This document shows, one piece after another, positions 33,693-41,700 of a stretch of 64,000 nt of DNA. The position numbers were made by a program, and so were the translations under genes. Source of the DNA: RGIG7213 sp045124505 (GTDB lineage: Bacteria; Bacillota; Clostridia; Oscillospirales; CAG-272); contig JBGVLZ010000061.1 in NCBI GenBank assembly GCA_045124505.1, positions 73,859 to 137,858 on the forward strand, read 5' to 3'. The stretch's first letter is position 1. Every line of letters starts with the position of its first letter. The notes beneath the pieces were generated by a model. The model worked only from the letters and a program-made list of their open reading frames with translations. It searched no databases and was not told the origin of the DNA.

Positions 33693-36343
33693 TTTCTTAT
33701 CTTTCTCTGAATAAATTTAACAGTTTCAACTATCGGTATTACAAGAACCGCAAGACCGAGCGCAACACCGTATTCAGCAAGGCTTATATGCTCAAATCCG
33801 AATGCTGTGCTGATACCGGGAAGGTATACAACAGCCGTTGTGAGAATGAATGACAACACCATAGCACCGTAAAGGAACACGTTATGAGTCTTGATAGAGA
33901 ACACAGATGCCCTGACTGAACGCATATTGAACGAATGGAATATTTCAGCCATTGACATTGTCAGAAATGCCATTGTCATGCCGTCGGCGCTTGTTTCAAG
34001 CGACCATACACCCGCTTCCATATAGTGGCCTATAAGATACGAAACAACGGTAATGAGTGCAACCATAATGCCCTGATATACAACGTCTACACCCACACCG
34101 CCTGCAAAAATTCCATCCTTGGGATTTCTCGGCTTACGCTTCATGACATCAGCCTCACCCTTTTCCATACCGAGGGCAAGTGCGGGGAAGCAGTCTGTTA
34201 TAAGGTTTATCCACAAAAGATGTATAGGCTTGAGAAGTGTAAATCCGAGAAGCGTTGCGGTGAATATCGCCACGACCTCACTGAGGTTTGATGAAAGCAA
34301 GAACTGAATTGACTTTCTGATATTGTCGTATATTCTTCTTCCCTCTTCAACAGCCGTGACGATCGTTGCAAAGTTATCGTCCGCAAGAACCATGTCGGCA
34401 ACATTTTTTGTAACGTCGGTACCTGTGATACCCATACCGATACCGATATCGGCGCTCTTTATCGAAGGTGCATCGTTTACACCGTCGCCCGTCATAGCTG
34501 TGATACAGCCGCGTGCACGCCAAGCATTTACGATCTTAACCTTGTGTTCAGGCTGAACACGTGCGTAAACGGAATATCTGTCAACTATTTTTGCAAATTC
34601 TTCATCTGTATATTCGTCAAGCATAGCGCCTGTTATCGCACCGGATGCATCGGTTATAATTCCAAGCTCCTTTGCAATTGCCACAGCTGTGCTTATATGG
34701 TCACCTGTTATCATAATAGGACGTACACCTGCACCCTTGCACTGCTCAATTGCCACCTTGACCTCGGGACGTACAGGGTCTATCATTCCGTAATGACCGA
34801 TGAATATCATATCACATTCGTTATTTTCCGTTGAGATATTATCGGGAAGTGCATCGTATGCTCTGTATGCGCCGGAAAGCACACGCAAAGCGGAATCTGC
34901 CATGTTTTTATTATCAGCATTAAGTCTTTCGAAAATATCTGATGTCATAGGGATGACATTTTCACCGTCAAGATAATATTTACAACGCTTCAGTATTTCA
35001 TCCGGCGCACCCTTTGTAAACTGAATTATCTTATTTCCGTCCTCGTGGAACGTAGACATCATTTTTCTGTTGGAGTCAAAGGGAAGCTCTGATACTCTCG
35101 GAAGATCATTTTCAACAATTCCCTTTTCAAGTCCGAGCTTATATGCATAGTTTACAAGTGCACATTCTGTAGGTTCACCCGTTGCATTTTTCGTTTCGTC
35201 AAGCACAGCATCTGAACAAAGCGACATACATTTTGCAAGAAGAGTCTGATTTTTCGTTTCTTCCTTGACAACGGTCATTTTGTTCTGTGTAAGCGTACCT
35301 GTTTTATCAGAGCATATTATCTGTGTACAGCCGAGTGTTTCAACGGCAGTAAGACGTCTTATAACGGCATTTCTCTTTGACATCTTTGTAACGCCCATTG
35401 AAAGCACGATCGTTACAACAGTTGCAAGTCCTTCGGGAATTGCGGCAACTGCAAGAGATACAGCGACCATAAATGAGTCAAGGACTACATCAAGCTCCCC
35501 GCTCATAAGCTTCTGCCATGCATTTTCCGTTGTGAAAAATCCGAATAAGAATATGAATATACTGATACCTATAACAAGATAAGTGAGTATTTTTGAAAGC
35601 TCAGAAAGCTTCATCTGCAAGGGTGTTTTACCTTCTTGGGCATTTGTAAGCGCATCCGCTATCTTACCCATTTCGGTATTCATACCCGTATCGGTAACAA
35701 CAGCGATTCCTCTTCCGTATACAACGGTTGAACCCATGTATACCATATTTTTTCTGTCACCAAGGGGAACATTTTTACCTGAGGGCAATGCATCGGATAT
35801 TTTGTTTACAGGCACGCTTTCGCCTGTAAGAGCCGCTTCTTCGGATTTAAGGCTGGCAGACTCAATAAGTCTTGCATCGGCGGGAACTGAGTCGCCCGCT
35901 TCGAGTATGATGATATCACCCGGTACAAGCTCATCAGTCTTGACGTGCGTAAGCATGCCGCCTCGCATTACCTTGGCGTTTGCGGCTGTCATTTCCTGAA
36001 GCGCTTCAATTGCGGCTTCTGCCTTGCTTTCCTGAACAACACCGAGAACTGCATTTATAATGACAACAGCACCGATGATGATAACGTCTGTAAATCCTTC
36101 TCCGCCTTCTCCCTCAATTACAGCAAGAAATGCGGAAACTGCCGCGGCAACGATGAGAATTATTATCATCGGATCGGCAAGCTGTTTTAAAAAGCGGTGT
36201 ATGAGTGATTCTTTTTTCGCTTCTTTGAGTTTGTTTTTTCCGTATTTTTCAAGTCTTTTCTGTGCCTCTTCATTTGAAAGACCGTTTTTCGTTGTTTCAA
36301 ACGATTTCAGTGTTTCTTCGGCACTTTTAAAATAATGCTCCAT
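33689..36343 (-). CDS. Calcium-transporting P-type ATPase (P2 type)
   Basis: An 884-residue pump. An N-terminal cation-ATPase domain (ETTKNGLSNEEAQKRLEKYG) is followed by the actuator motif TGES, the phosphorylation site CSDKTGTLTQNKMTVV (Asp near 345), KGAPDEIL in the nucleotide domain and TGDGVNDAPS in the hinge. M4 has AIPEGLATVV and M6 has NLITDCFPALALG, which supply the calcium ligands of SERCA/PMCA-like pumps. Ten membrane helices are expected. It exports Ca2+ (possibly Mn2+) at the cost of ATP. It is the first gene of the operon; AAAGGG lies upstream of the ATG. Confidence 0.93.
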   Translation of the reverse strand: MEHYFKSAEETLKSFETTKNGLSNEEAQKRLEKYGKNKLKEAKKESLIHRFLKQLADPMIIILIVAAAVSAFLAVIEGEGGEGFTDVIIIGAVVIINAVLGVVQESKAEAAIEALQEMTAANAKVMRGGMLTHVKTDELVPGDIIILEAGDSVPADARLIESASLKSEEAALTGESVPVNKISDALPSGKNVPLGDRKNMVYMGSTVVYGRGIAVVTDTGMNTEMGKIADALTNAQEGKTPLQMKLSELSKILTYLVIGISIFIFLFGFFTTENAWQKLMSGELDVVLDSFMVAVSLAVAAIPEGLATVVTIVLSMGVTKMSKRNAVIRRLTAVETLGCTQIICSDKTGTLTQNKMTVVKEETKNQTLLAKCMSLCSDAVLDETKNATGEPTECALVNYAYKLGLEKGIVENDLPRVSELPFDSNRKMMSTFHEDGNKIIQFTKGAPDEILKRCKYYLDGENVIPMTSDIFERLNADNKNMADSALRVLSGAYRAYDALPDNISTENNECDMIFIGHYGMIDPVRPEVKVAIEQCKGAGVRPIMITGDHISTAVAIAKELGIITDASGAITGAMLDEYTDEEFAKIVDRYSVYARVQPEHKVKIVNAWRARGCITAMTGDGVNDAPSIKSADIGIGMGITGTDVTKNVADMVLADDNFATIVTAVEEGRRIYDNIRKSIQFLLSSNLSEVVAIFTATLLGFTLLKPIHLLWINLITDCFPALALGMEKGEADVMKRKPRNPKDGIFAGGVGVDVVYQGIMVALITVVSYLIGHYMEAGVWSLETSADGMTMAFLTMSMAEIFHSFNMRSVRASVFSIKTHNVFLYGAMVLSFILTTAVVYLPGISTAFGFEHISLAEYGVALGLAVLVIPIVETVKFIQRKIRK

Positions 36344-36382
36344 TTTCTACCCTTTCTTCAATTTAATATGCTCAAAATATTC

Positions 36383-36415
36383 AAAAAGACTCATACATTT
36401 TTCAATGTATGAGTC
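36383..36415 (-). terminator. Terminator of tRNA-Thr, before the ATPase operon
   Basis: A perfect 12-base-pair stem (GACTCATACATT/AATGTATGAGTC) with a four-base loop. Read leftward it ends in TTTTT, separating the tRNA transcript from the ATPase operon. The 95 bases between it and the tRNA hold nothing recognisable. Confidence 0.85.
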
Positions 36416-36511
36416 TCATTTTTTAATGATAAACCAAGCTTTCGCTGTGGATGTTGACTTACCAAACGCCTTATAGCGCAAACTACTCCCTCAAAAGGTA
36501 TTAAGTTTTAT

Positions 36512-36586
36512 TGGAGCTGGTGGAGGGATTTGAACCCTCGGCCTATTGATTACGAATCAATTGCGCTACCCCTGCGCCACACCAGC
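36512..36586 (-). tRNA. tRNA-Thr, anticodon CGT
   Basis: A complete cloverleaf of 75 bases on the minus strand. The acceptor GCTGGTG pairs with CACCAGC, the anticodon stem ATTGA/TCAAT holds loop TTCGTAA (anticodon CGT), the T arm is GAGGG TTCAAAT CCCTC, and CCA is encoded. Confidence 0.92.
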
Positions 36587-36596
36587 AAATTAACTG

Positions 36597-36624
36597 TTGA
36601 CAAATTGAAAATACGTGGTATAAT
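36597..36624 (+). promoter_or_regulatory. Rightward promoter of rsmA
   Basis: TTGACA (36597-36602), 16 bases, TATAAT (36619-36624) with TGG before the -10. The expected start is near 36631, inside the opposing promoter. Its -10 and the opposing -10 lie in the inverted repeat GGTATAATCTT/AAGATTATACC. Confidence 0.85.
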
Positions 36625-36640
36625 CTTTACAACGGAGAAG

Positions 36641-36669
36641 ATTATACCATCTTTTTCCCTGTTTGTCAA
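36641..36669 (-). promoter_or_regulatory. Leftward promoter of tRNA-Thr
   Basis: On the minus strand TTGACA (36669-36664), 17 bases, TATAAT (36646-36641) with TGG before the -10. The expected start is near 36634, so this promoter and the rsmA promoter point at each other with starts within a few bases. Confidence 0.85.
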
Positions 36670-36708
36670 TATCATTTAAGAAAATTGTATAAAAAACCAA
36701 GGAGTATT

Positions 36709-37590
36709 ATGCCCAAGCTTACCGATATATCATACGTAAAACAATTAATGGAAGAAAACGATCTGACGTTTTTGAAAAAGTACGGTCAGAACTTTCTTAT
36801 CAACGAAAGTGTCCCCGAAAGAACCGCTGAATTTTGTGAAGAAGATAAATCGTGCGGAGTAATAGAGATCGGTCCCGGTATCGGCACACTTACAGTACAG
36901 CTTGCCGAAAGATTTAATAAAGTTGTGGCAATCGAGATCGATAAAAGGCTTTTACCTGTACTTGATACAACACTTGCAGAATATGATAATGTAACTGTAA
37001 TAAATGCCGACATCATGGATATTGATGTAAACGATCTTATAAAAGAGCATTTTGAAGGTATGGACGTTTGCGTATGTGCAAATCTTCCGTATTATATAAC
37101 AACACCTATCGTTATGAAGCTTCTTGAATCATCCGCAAGGCTTAAAAGTATAACGATACTTATTCAAAAGGAAGTTGCAGACAGACTTTGCGCAAAAGCA
37201 GGCAGTGCCGAATACGGTGCGATAACAGCATCCGTTGCATACTACGCCGAGGCAAAAAAGCTTTTTGGTGTTTCAGCAGGCTCATTTATGCCTGCGCCCA
37301 AGGTTGACTCAACAGTTGTCAAGCTCTCGCTTTATGAAGAAAAGCCCATAAAGCCTATAAATGAGGAGCTTATGTTTAAAATAATCAAGGCAGCATTTTT
37401 GCAAAGAAGAAAAACTCTTTCAAATGCCGTTTCAAATGCTTTATCAAACATTTCAAAAACGACCGTCGGTGACATTCTTGAAAAAATGGGACTCTCACGC
37501 GATGTAAGAGGCGAAAAGCTTTCTGTTGAAGAATTTGCACATTTTTCCGATCTGCTTCATATGCATATTGAAAATATCTCCGACACATAA
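36709..37590 (+). CDS. rsmA: 16S rRNA (adenine1518-N6/adenine1519-N6)-dimethyltransferase
   Basis: A 293-residue KsgA-family enzyme that dimethylates two adjacent adenines in helix 45 of 16S rRNA. Visible motifs: KKYGQNFLIN at the N-terminus, the SAM loop VIEIGPGIGTLTVQLAERF, the catalytic NLPYYITTPIVMKLLE, PKVDSTVVKL and QRRKTLSNAV near the C-terminus. The ATG at 36709 is chosen because AAGGAG lies just upstream (four-base gap) and homologues start here; a TTG eight codons earlier is in frame. Its stop lies in the loop of the terminator hairpin. Confidence 0.95.
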   Translation: MPKLTDISYVKQLMEENDLTFLKKYGQNFLINESVPERTAEFCEEDKSCGVIEIGPGIGTLTVQLAERFNKVVAIEIDKRLLPVLDTTLAEYDNVTVINADIMDIDVNDLIKEHFEGMDVCVCANLPYYITTPIVMKLLESSARLKSITILIQKEVADRLCAKAGSAEYGAITASVAYYAEAKKLFGVSAGSFMPAPKVDSTVVKLSLYEEKPIKPINEELMFKIIKAAFLQRRKTLSNAVSNALSNISKTTVGDILEKMGLSRDVRGEKLSVEEFAHFSDLLHMHIENISDT

Positions 37591-37609
37591 TACTGTCGGA
37601 GGTTTTTTT
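37578..37609 (+). terminator. rsmA terminator whose 3' arm contains the next gene's ribosome site
   Basis: CTCCGACA (37578-37585) and TGTCGGAG (37594-37601) form a perfect 8-base-pair stem followed by G and seven Ts. The rsmA stop TAA is in the loop. GGAGG (37598-37602) in and beside the 3' arm is the only ribosome site for the ATG at 37610, so the same bases stop transcription, hide the site and allow initiation. Confidence 0.8.
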
Positions 37610-37903
37610 ATGCGTTTATTCACTTTTGCGCTTGTTATTTTTCTTGTTCTTTTTTTATTCGGATGTGATAAAAAATCATATGATATAGACGGGGAGTGGC
37701 AAAGATTTGACACCGTGTGGACATTCAAAAACGGAAAGGCGCATATAAACGGCAGAAAATACGATTATTTCACAAACGGCACGGAGATCGTTTTAAATAA
37801 AGACGGAGAATACTCAAAAGTCCCTTACTTCATAAAAAACAATACGCTTACGGTAAACGGCGTGGAATTTCATAGGTATAACAGAAGCAGTGATAAAGAA
37901 TAG
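37610..37903 (+). CDS. Small lipoprotein of unknown function
   Basis: A 97-residue lipoprotein: signal MRLFTFALVIFLVLFLFGC with the lipidated cysteine at 19, then a small beta-rich domain (DIDGEWQRFDTVWTFKNGKA ... VNGVEFHRYN) resembling short lipocalin-like or DUF4923-type modules, though I do not assign it. The ATG at 37610 directly follows the T-run of the rsmA terminator and uses its 3' arm as ribosome site. The open frame extends upstream into rsmA, but no other start has a signal peptide. Confidence 0.7.
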   Translation: MRLFTFALVIFLVLFLFGCDKKSYDIDGEWQRFDTVWTFKNGKAHINGRKYDYFTNGTEIVLNKDGEYSKVPYFIKNNTLTVNGVEFHRYNRSSDKE

Positions 37904-38009
37904 TTCAATATTTTTTGTAGAAATTTTACATCATATGTAAGAAATAAAACAGTATTAGGAGTAATATTATTTAAAGAATGATTTAATTATTTCTTAATCA
38001 TTTTACCTA

Positions 38010-38038
38010 TTGAAGTTTAATACGCTGTATGATATAGT
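38010..38038 (+). promoter_or_regulatory. Promoter of the LtaS-like / GT8 operon
   Basis: TTGAAG (38010-38015), 17 bases, TATAGT (38033-38038) with TGA before the -10. The ATG at 38071 follows AAAGGA. Confidence 0.65.
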
Positions 38039-38070
38039 TTTCGTTAAAGAAAACACTTAAAGGAACTACA

Positions 38071-40047
38071 ATGAGCAAAATTAAAAACATCAAGATCTCA
38101 GGGCTTCTCTTCCTTGCAATTTCAATAATATACATGGAAGTACTTGTCAAGCTCTTTACCTGCAACACATTTTTTGACATCGGACTTTTGTTCATGCCTA
38201 TATTTTCGTTTGCGGCTTCGTTTATAATATACGGATTTTCTTTTCTTTTCAAAGAAAAAAACAGACATTGGTTCACAGGCGGATGTATTTCGTTTTTGTT
38301 CGTGCTGTTTGCAACGCAAACGGTATACCACCGTTTTTTCAACAGATATCTTATCTTTTATTCTATTACAGGCGGCGGTATCGGTCAGGTGCTTTCAGGT
38401 GATATTGCAAGAAACACTTTCAATGCGGTTTTAATATCAACACCGCTTGTGCTTTCGCTTGCCGTACCTGTCGTTATTACGTTTGTTTTTTATAACAAAA
38501 TAACTGTATGCAAATTTCCCGATAAAAAATGGTATACTTATTTTATACCGACGATAGTATTACATATCACCGCTGTAAGCATAATATCGCTCATTCCTTC
38601 GACATCTGTCATTCAGTCGGGACTTTTTGATCCCAACCACTCAGTTGAGAGCTTCGGTGTGCTTTATACAGAGGTGCTTGACATAAAATATAATGTCTTG
38701 AATTTTCCGCAGGAGCTTGTTATAGAGGACGAGGAGGATTCCCGCATTGTTCAGGCATCAGCTTATAATGTAACCGATATTGACTTTGAAAAGCTGTACA
38801 ATGAGGAAGAAGACGAAACACTGAAAACGATGCACGAATATTTCAAAGAAAAAGAGCCTACACGCCAGAACGAATACACGGGAATGTACGAGGGATATAA
38901 TCTCATTACAGTTGTGGCAGAAGCATTTTCGCCGTATGCAATAAGTGAGGAGCTTACACCCACGCTTTATAAAATGAAGACAGAGGGCTTTAATTTTACA
39001 AACTTCTATACACCGATATGGGGTGTTTCAACGTCAGACGGCGAATATATAGTATCAACGGGACTTATACCGAAATCGGGTGTATGGAGCTTTTATGAGT
39101 CTTCAGAAAACTATATGCCGTACTGTCTTGGCAATATGTTCCGTTCTGACGGTGTTAAAAATGTTCATGCATATCACAACAACAGCTATACATATTACCG
39201 CCGTGATCTTTCACATACAAACATCGGATATGATTTCAAGGCTCTCGGTAACGGAGCTGAAAAGTACGTCAAGAACGTATGGCCCCAGTCAGACCTTGAA
39301 ATGGTCAGCGGTTCAGTATCCGAATATATCAAGGATAATGAACGCTTCCACACCTATTATATGACTGTCAGCGGTCATCTTGAATACGCAAAAGATGAAA
39401 ATGCAATGGCAGAGAAAAACTGGGAATACGTTGAAGACATGGAGTGTACAGAACAGCTCAAGGGATACTACGCCTGCAATATTGAGCTTGACCGTGCTAT
39501 GGAAAAACTGCTTTACGAGCTTGAATGTGCAGGGGTTGATGATAAAACCGTCATCATGATAACGCCCGATCACTATCCTTACGGACTTGAAGCTGACATA
39601 GGCGATGAATATGCAATATGGCGTGAGATACTCGGACGTGATGTGGAAACGGAATTTGAGCTTTATAAAAGCTGTCTTTTACTCTACTGCCCATCAACCG
39701 AAAGTGCGCCGACGATTGACAAGCCATGCTATTCAGCAGACATTCTTCCCACCCTTTTGAATCTTTTCGGATTTGAATATGATTCACGCTTGCTTATGGG
39801 ATGCGACATTTTCTCAGACAGCGAAGGGCTTGCCGTAATGTCAAACCACTCGTTTATAAGCGAGCTTGGAAGGTACAATGCGGAAACAGAGGAATTTATT
39901 CCGAATGACGGCGTCACTTTCACCTCCGAAGAAGAACTTGCCGAATATATAGACGATATAAGTGCTAAAATCAATAACACTTTCAAGATATCCGCAAAGA
40001 TACTTGAAACTGACTACTACGGATATATTTTGAAGGATAAAAAATAA
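38071..40047 (+). CDS. LtaS-family phosphoglycerol transferase (sulfatase fold)
   Basis: A 658-residue membrane enzyme. About five membrane helices occupy residues 10-190, followed by an extracellular sulfatase-type domain. The catalytic Thr is probably T321 in WGVSTSDGEY, matching GKTSDSE of LtaS. ITPDHYPYG near 498 and YNLITVVAEAF near 275 match the metal-binding strands. LtaS-type enzymes move glycerol phosphate from phosphatidylglycerol to a glycolipid or glycan. The next gene overlaps by one base (TAATG) and encodes a glycosyltransferase, so the two may build one envelope polymer. Confidence 0.85.
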   Translation: MSKIKNIKISGLLFLAISIIYMEVLVKLFTCNTFFDIGLLFMPIFSFAASFIIYGFSFLFKEKNRHWFTGGCISFLFVLFATQTVYHRFFNRYLIFYSITGGGIGQVLSGDIARNTFNAVLISTPLVLSLAVPVVITFVFYNKITVCKFPDKKWYTYFIPTIVLHITAVSIISLIPSTSVIQSGLFDPNHSVESFGVLYTEVLDIKYNVLNFPQELVIEDEEDSRIVQASAYNVTDIDFEKLYNEEEDETLKTMHEYFKEKEPTRQNEYTGMYEGYNLITVVAEAFSPYAISEELTPTLYKMKTEGFNFTNFYTPIWGVSTSDGEYIVSTGLIPKSGVWSFYESSENYMPYCLGNMFRSDGVKNVHAYHNNSYTYYRRDLSHTNIGYDFKALGNGAEKYVKNVWPQSDLEMVSGSVSEYIKDNERFHTYYMTVSGHLEYAKDENAMAEKNWEYVEDMECTEQLKGYYACNIELDRAMEKLLYELECAGVDDKTVIMITPDHYPYGLEADIGDEYAIWREILGRDVETEFELYKSCLLLYCPSTESAPTIDKPCYSADILPTLLNLFGFEYDSRLLMGCDIFSDSEGLAVMSNHSFISELGRYNAETEEFIPNDGVTFTSEEELAEYIDDISAKINNTFKISAKILETDYYGYILKDKK

Positions 40048-41561
40048 TGCAAATGAATTTACTTGTAACGGCGGATGAAAAGTACATACCGCCGCTTATA
40101 ACAGCGCTTGAATCATTTTTTGAGCACCACAGCGGAATAAATACAAAATTATTTATTGCACATTCAGCAATACCCGATACTGAAATTATAAATCTTCAAA
40201 AAAGGTTTGAAGACCGCATTGAAATAATAAATATAAAAATAGATCAAGCATGGTTTTCGGACACGCCAGTACTCGAACGCTTGCCGAAAGAATCCTTTTA
40301 CAGGCTCTTAGCGTTTGATTTTTTGCCGAAGGATATTGACAGATGCCTTTATCTCGACCCTGACATTTACATAAGAAGATCTTTGACTGAGCTTTACAAA
40401 ACAGATCTTAAAGGCAAATACGTTGCGGCGGCAAGCCATACATACGGGGCAAAAAGTACAATGAATAAAGCACGTCTGAACATACGCAACAGATACTTCA
40501 ATTCAGGCGTTATGCTTATGAATCTTGAAGAAATACGGCGTGATTTCACCGTGCAGTACGTCACAGAATGTCTTGAGGAAAATATCCAGAAGCTGATAAT
40601 GGGAGATCAGGATCTTGCAAATCTTCTGTTTGGCGAAAGGTGCGTTTTGGTTGATGAAAAAATATACAACCTCGATGAGCGTACATTTGAACACAACAAA
40701 AAGGATTATGACATCAAATGGGTAGAAGAAAACACAGCAATCATTCATTATAACGGTAAATTCAAGCCGTGGCTTGACGGATACGAGGGTGAGCTTGATG
40801 TATTTTATCCCAACATTTCAAACAAAGGCGACGCACCTAAAACAGATCCTAAAAAGCGTTTGCAGACACTTCGTGCAATAATGAAGCTGAAGCCCCGTCA
40901 AAAAATCGTTATAATCGGATTTTTATCATTTATTGCTTTGTGTATTGTCAGCTACCTTACACTTGGCGATGAGCTTTTGAAAATAGTATCCGACCCTGTC
41001 ATTTTCCGAACTTGGATTGATAAATTCGGAAATTTCGATGAATTGGTATTTATCGCCATACGTTCCGTACAGACAGTTATAAAGTTCATACCTGCTGAGC
41101 CTCTTGAAATAGGCTCAGGTTATGCATGGGGGGCAATTCTCGGAATGCTGTACTGTGTTTTGGGCAACATGATAGGTACAGTATTCATATGGATATTCAC
41201 ACGGAAATATGGAAGAAAATTCGTTGAATTTTTTATTCCCATAAAAACGATAGAGTCATTTTTTAAATTCAAAAATACCTCTCACATTTATGTTCTTCTG
41301 TTCTTTTTCTATCTTATCCCGGGACTTCCGAAGGATGGATTTACATATATTGCAGGACTTCTGCCGATCAAATTTTTACCGTTCATTATCGTGACGGGAA
41401 TTTCAAGAATGCCGTCTGTTCTCTCCTCTACATTGTGCGGTGCAACACTTGCAGAAAAAAATTATCTCGTATCAGCACTTATACTTATAATTACAGTCCT
41501 GCTTGCCGTGATCGGTAGCATTATTTACGGTTTTTATATCAAAAGAAAAAATAACGGTTGA
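40047..41561 (+). CDS. Fusion of GT8 glycosyltransferase and VTT/DedA-like membrane domain
   Basis: A 504-residue two-part protein. Residues 1-255 are a GT8 (glycogenin/LgtC-type) domain: LLVTADEKYIPPLITALESF, DxD motif YLDPDIYI near 103, YFNSGVMLMNLE, GDQDLAN and HYNGKFKPW, all hallmarks of the family. Residues about 290-500 form a polytopic VTT (SNARE-associated, DedA/TVP38) domain with EIGSGYAWGAILGMLYCVLG and IPGLPKDGFTYIAGLLP. VTT proteins move lipids between leaflets, so the fusion may couple sugar addition to flipping of a lipid-linked product. It shares one base with the LtaS-like gene. Confidence 0.85.
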   Translation: MQMNLLVTADEKYIPPLITALESFFEHHSGINTKLFIAHSAIPDTEIINLQKRFEDRIEIINIKIDQAWFSDTPVLERLPKESFYRLLAFDFLPKDIDRCLYLDPDIYIRRSLTELYKTDLKGKYVAAASHTYGAKSTMNKARLNIRNRYFNSGVMLMNLEEIRRDFTVQYVTECLEENIQKLIMGDQDLANLLFGERCVLVDEKIYNLDERTFEHNKKDYDIKWVEENTAIIHYNGKFKPWLDGYEGELDVFYPNISNKGDAPKTDPKKRLQTLRAIMKLKPRQKIVIIGFLSFIALCIVSYLTLGDELLKIVSDPVIFRTWIDKFGNFDELVFIAIRSVQTVIKFIPAEPLEIGSGYAWGAILGMLYCVLGNMIGTVFIWIFTRKYGRKFVEFFIPIKTIESFFKFKNTSHIYVLLFFFYLIPGLPKDGFTYIAGLLPIKFLPFIIVTGISRMPSVLSSTLCGATLAEKNYLVSALILIITVLLAVIGSIIYGFYIKRKNNG

Positions 41562-41576
41562 GATATTCACCTATGT

Positions 41577-41612
41577 AAAATACCCCGACAGATAAATTCT
41601 GTCGGGGTATTT
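41577..41612 (+). terminator. Terminator of the LtaS-like / GT8 operon
   Basis: AAATACCCCGACAG/CTGTCGGGGTATTT, 14 perfect pairs with a seven-base loop; the T-tract is short. A further hairpin with GGCTCATTT/AAATGAGCC arms follows at about 41650-41682, upstream of the end of the leftward GH3 gene. Confidence 0.75.
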
Positions 41613-41700
41613 GAGTGATGACTATAAGAATACTTGACAAATGGGGGGCTCATTTGGGGAAATTGTTTTCAAAATGAGCCTGCGCAATTTTATATCCGAT

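Noticed and set aside
37526..37609. Upstream extension of the small lipoprotein into rsmA
   Set aside because: The extension would place 28 residues before the signal peptide and has no ribosome site; the ATG at 37610 gives a proper lipoprotein signal.
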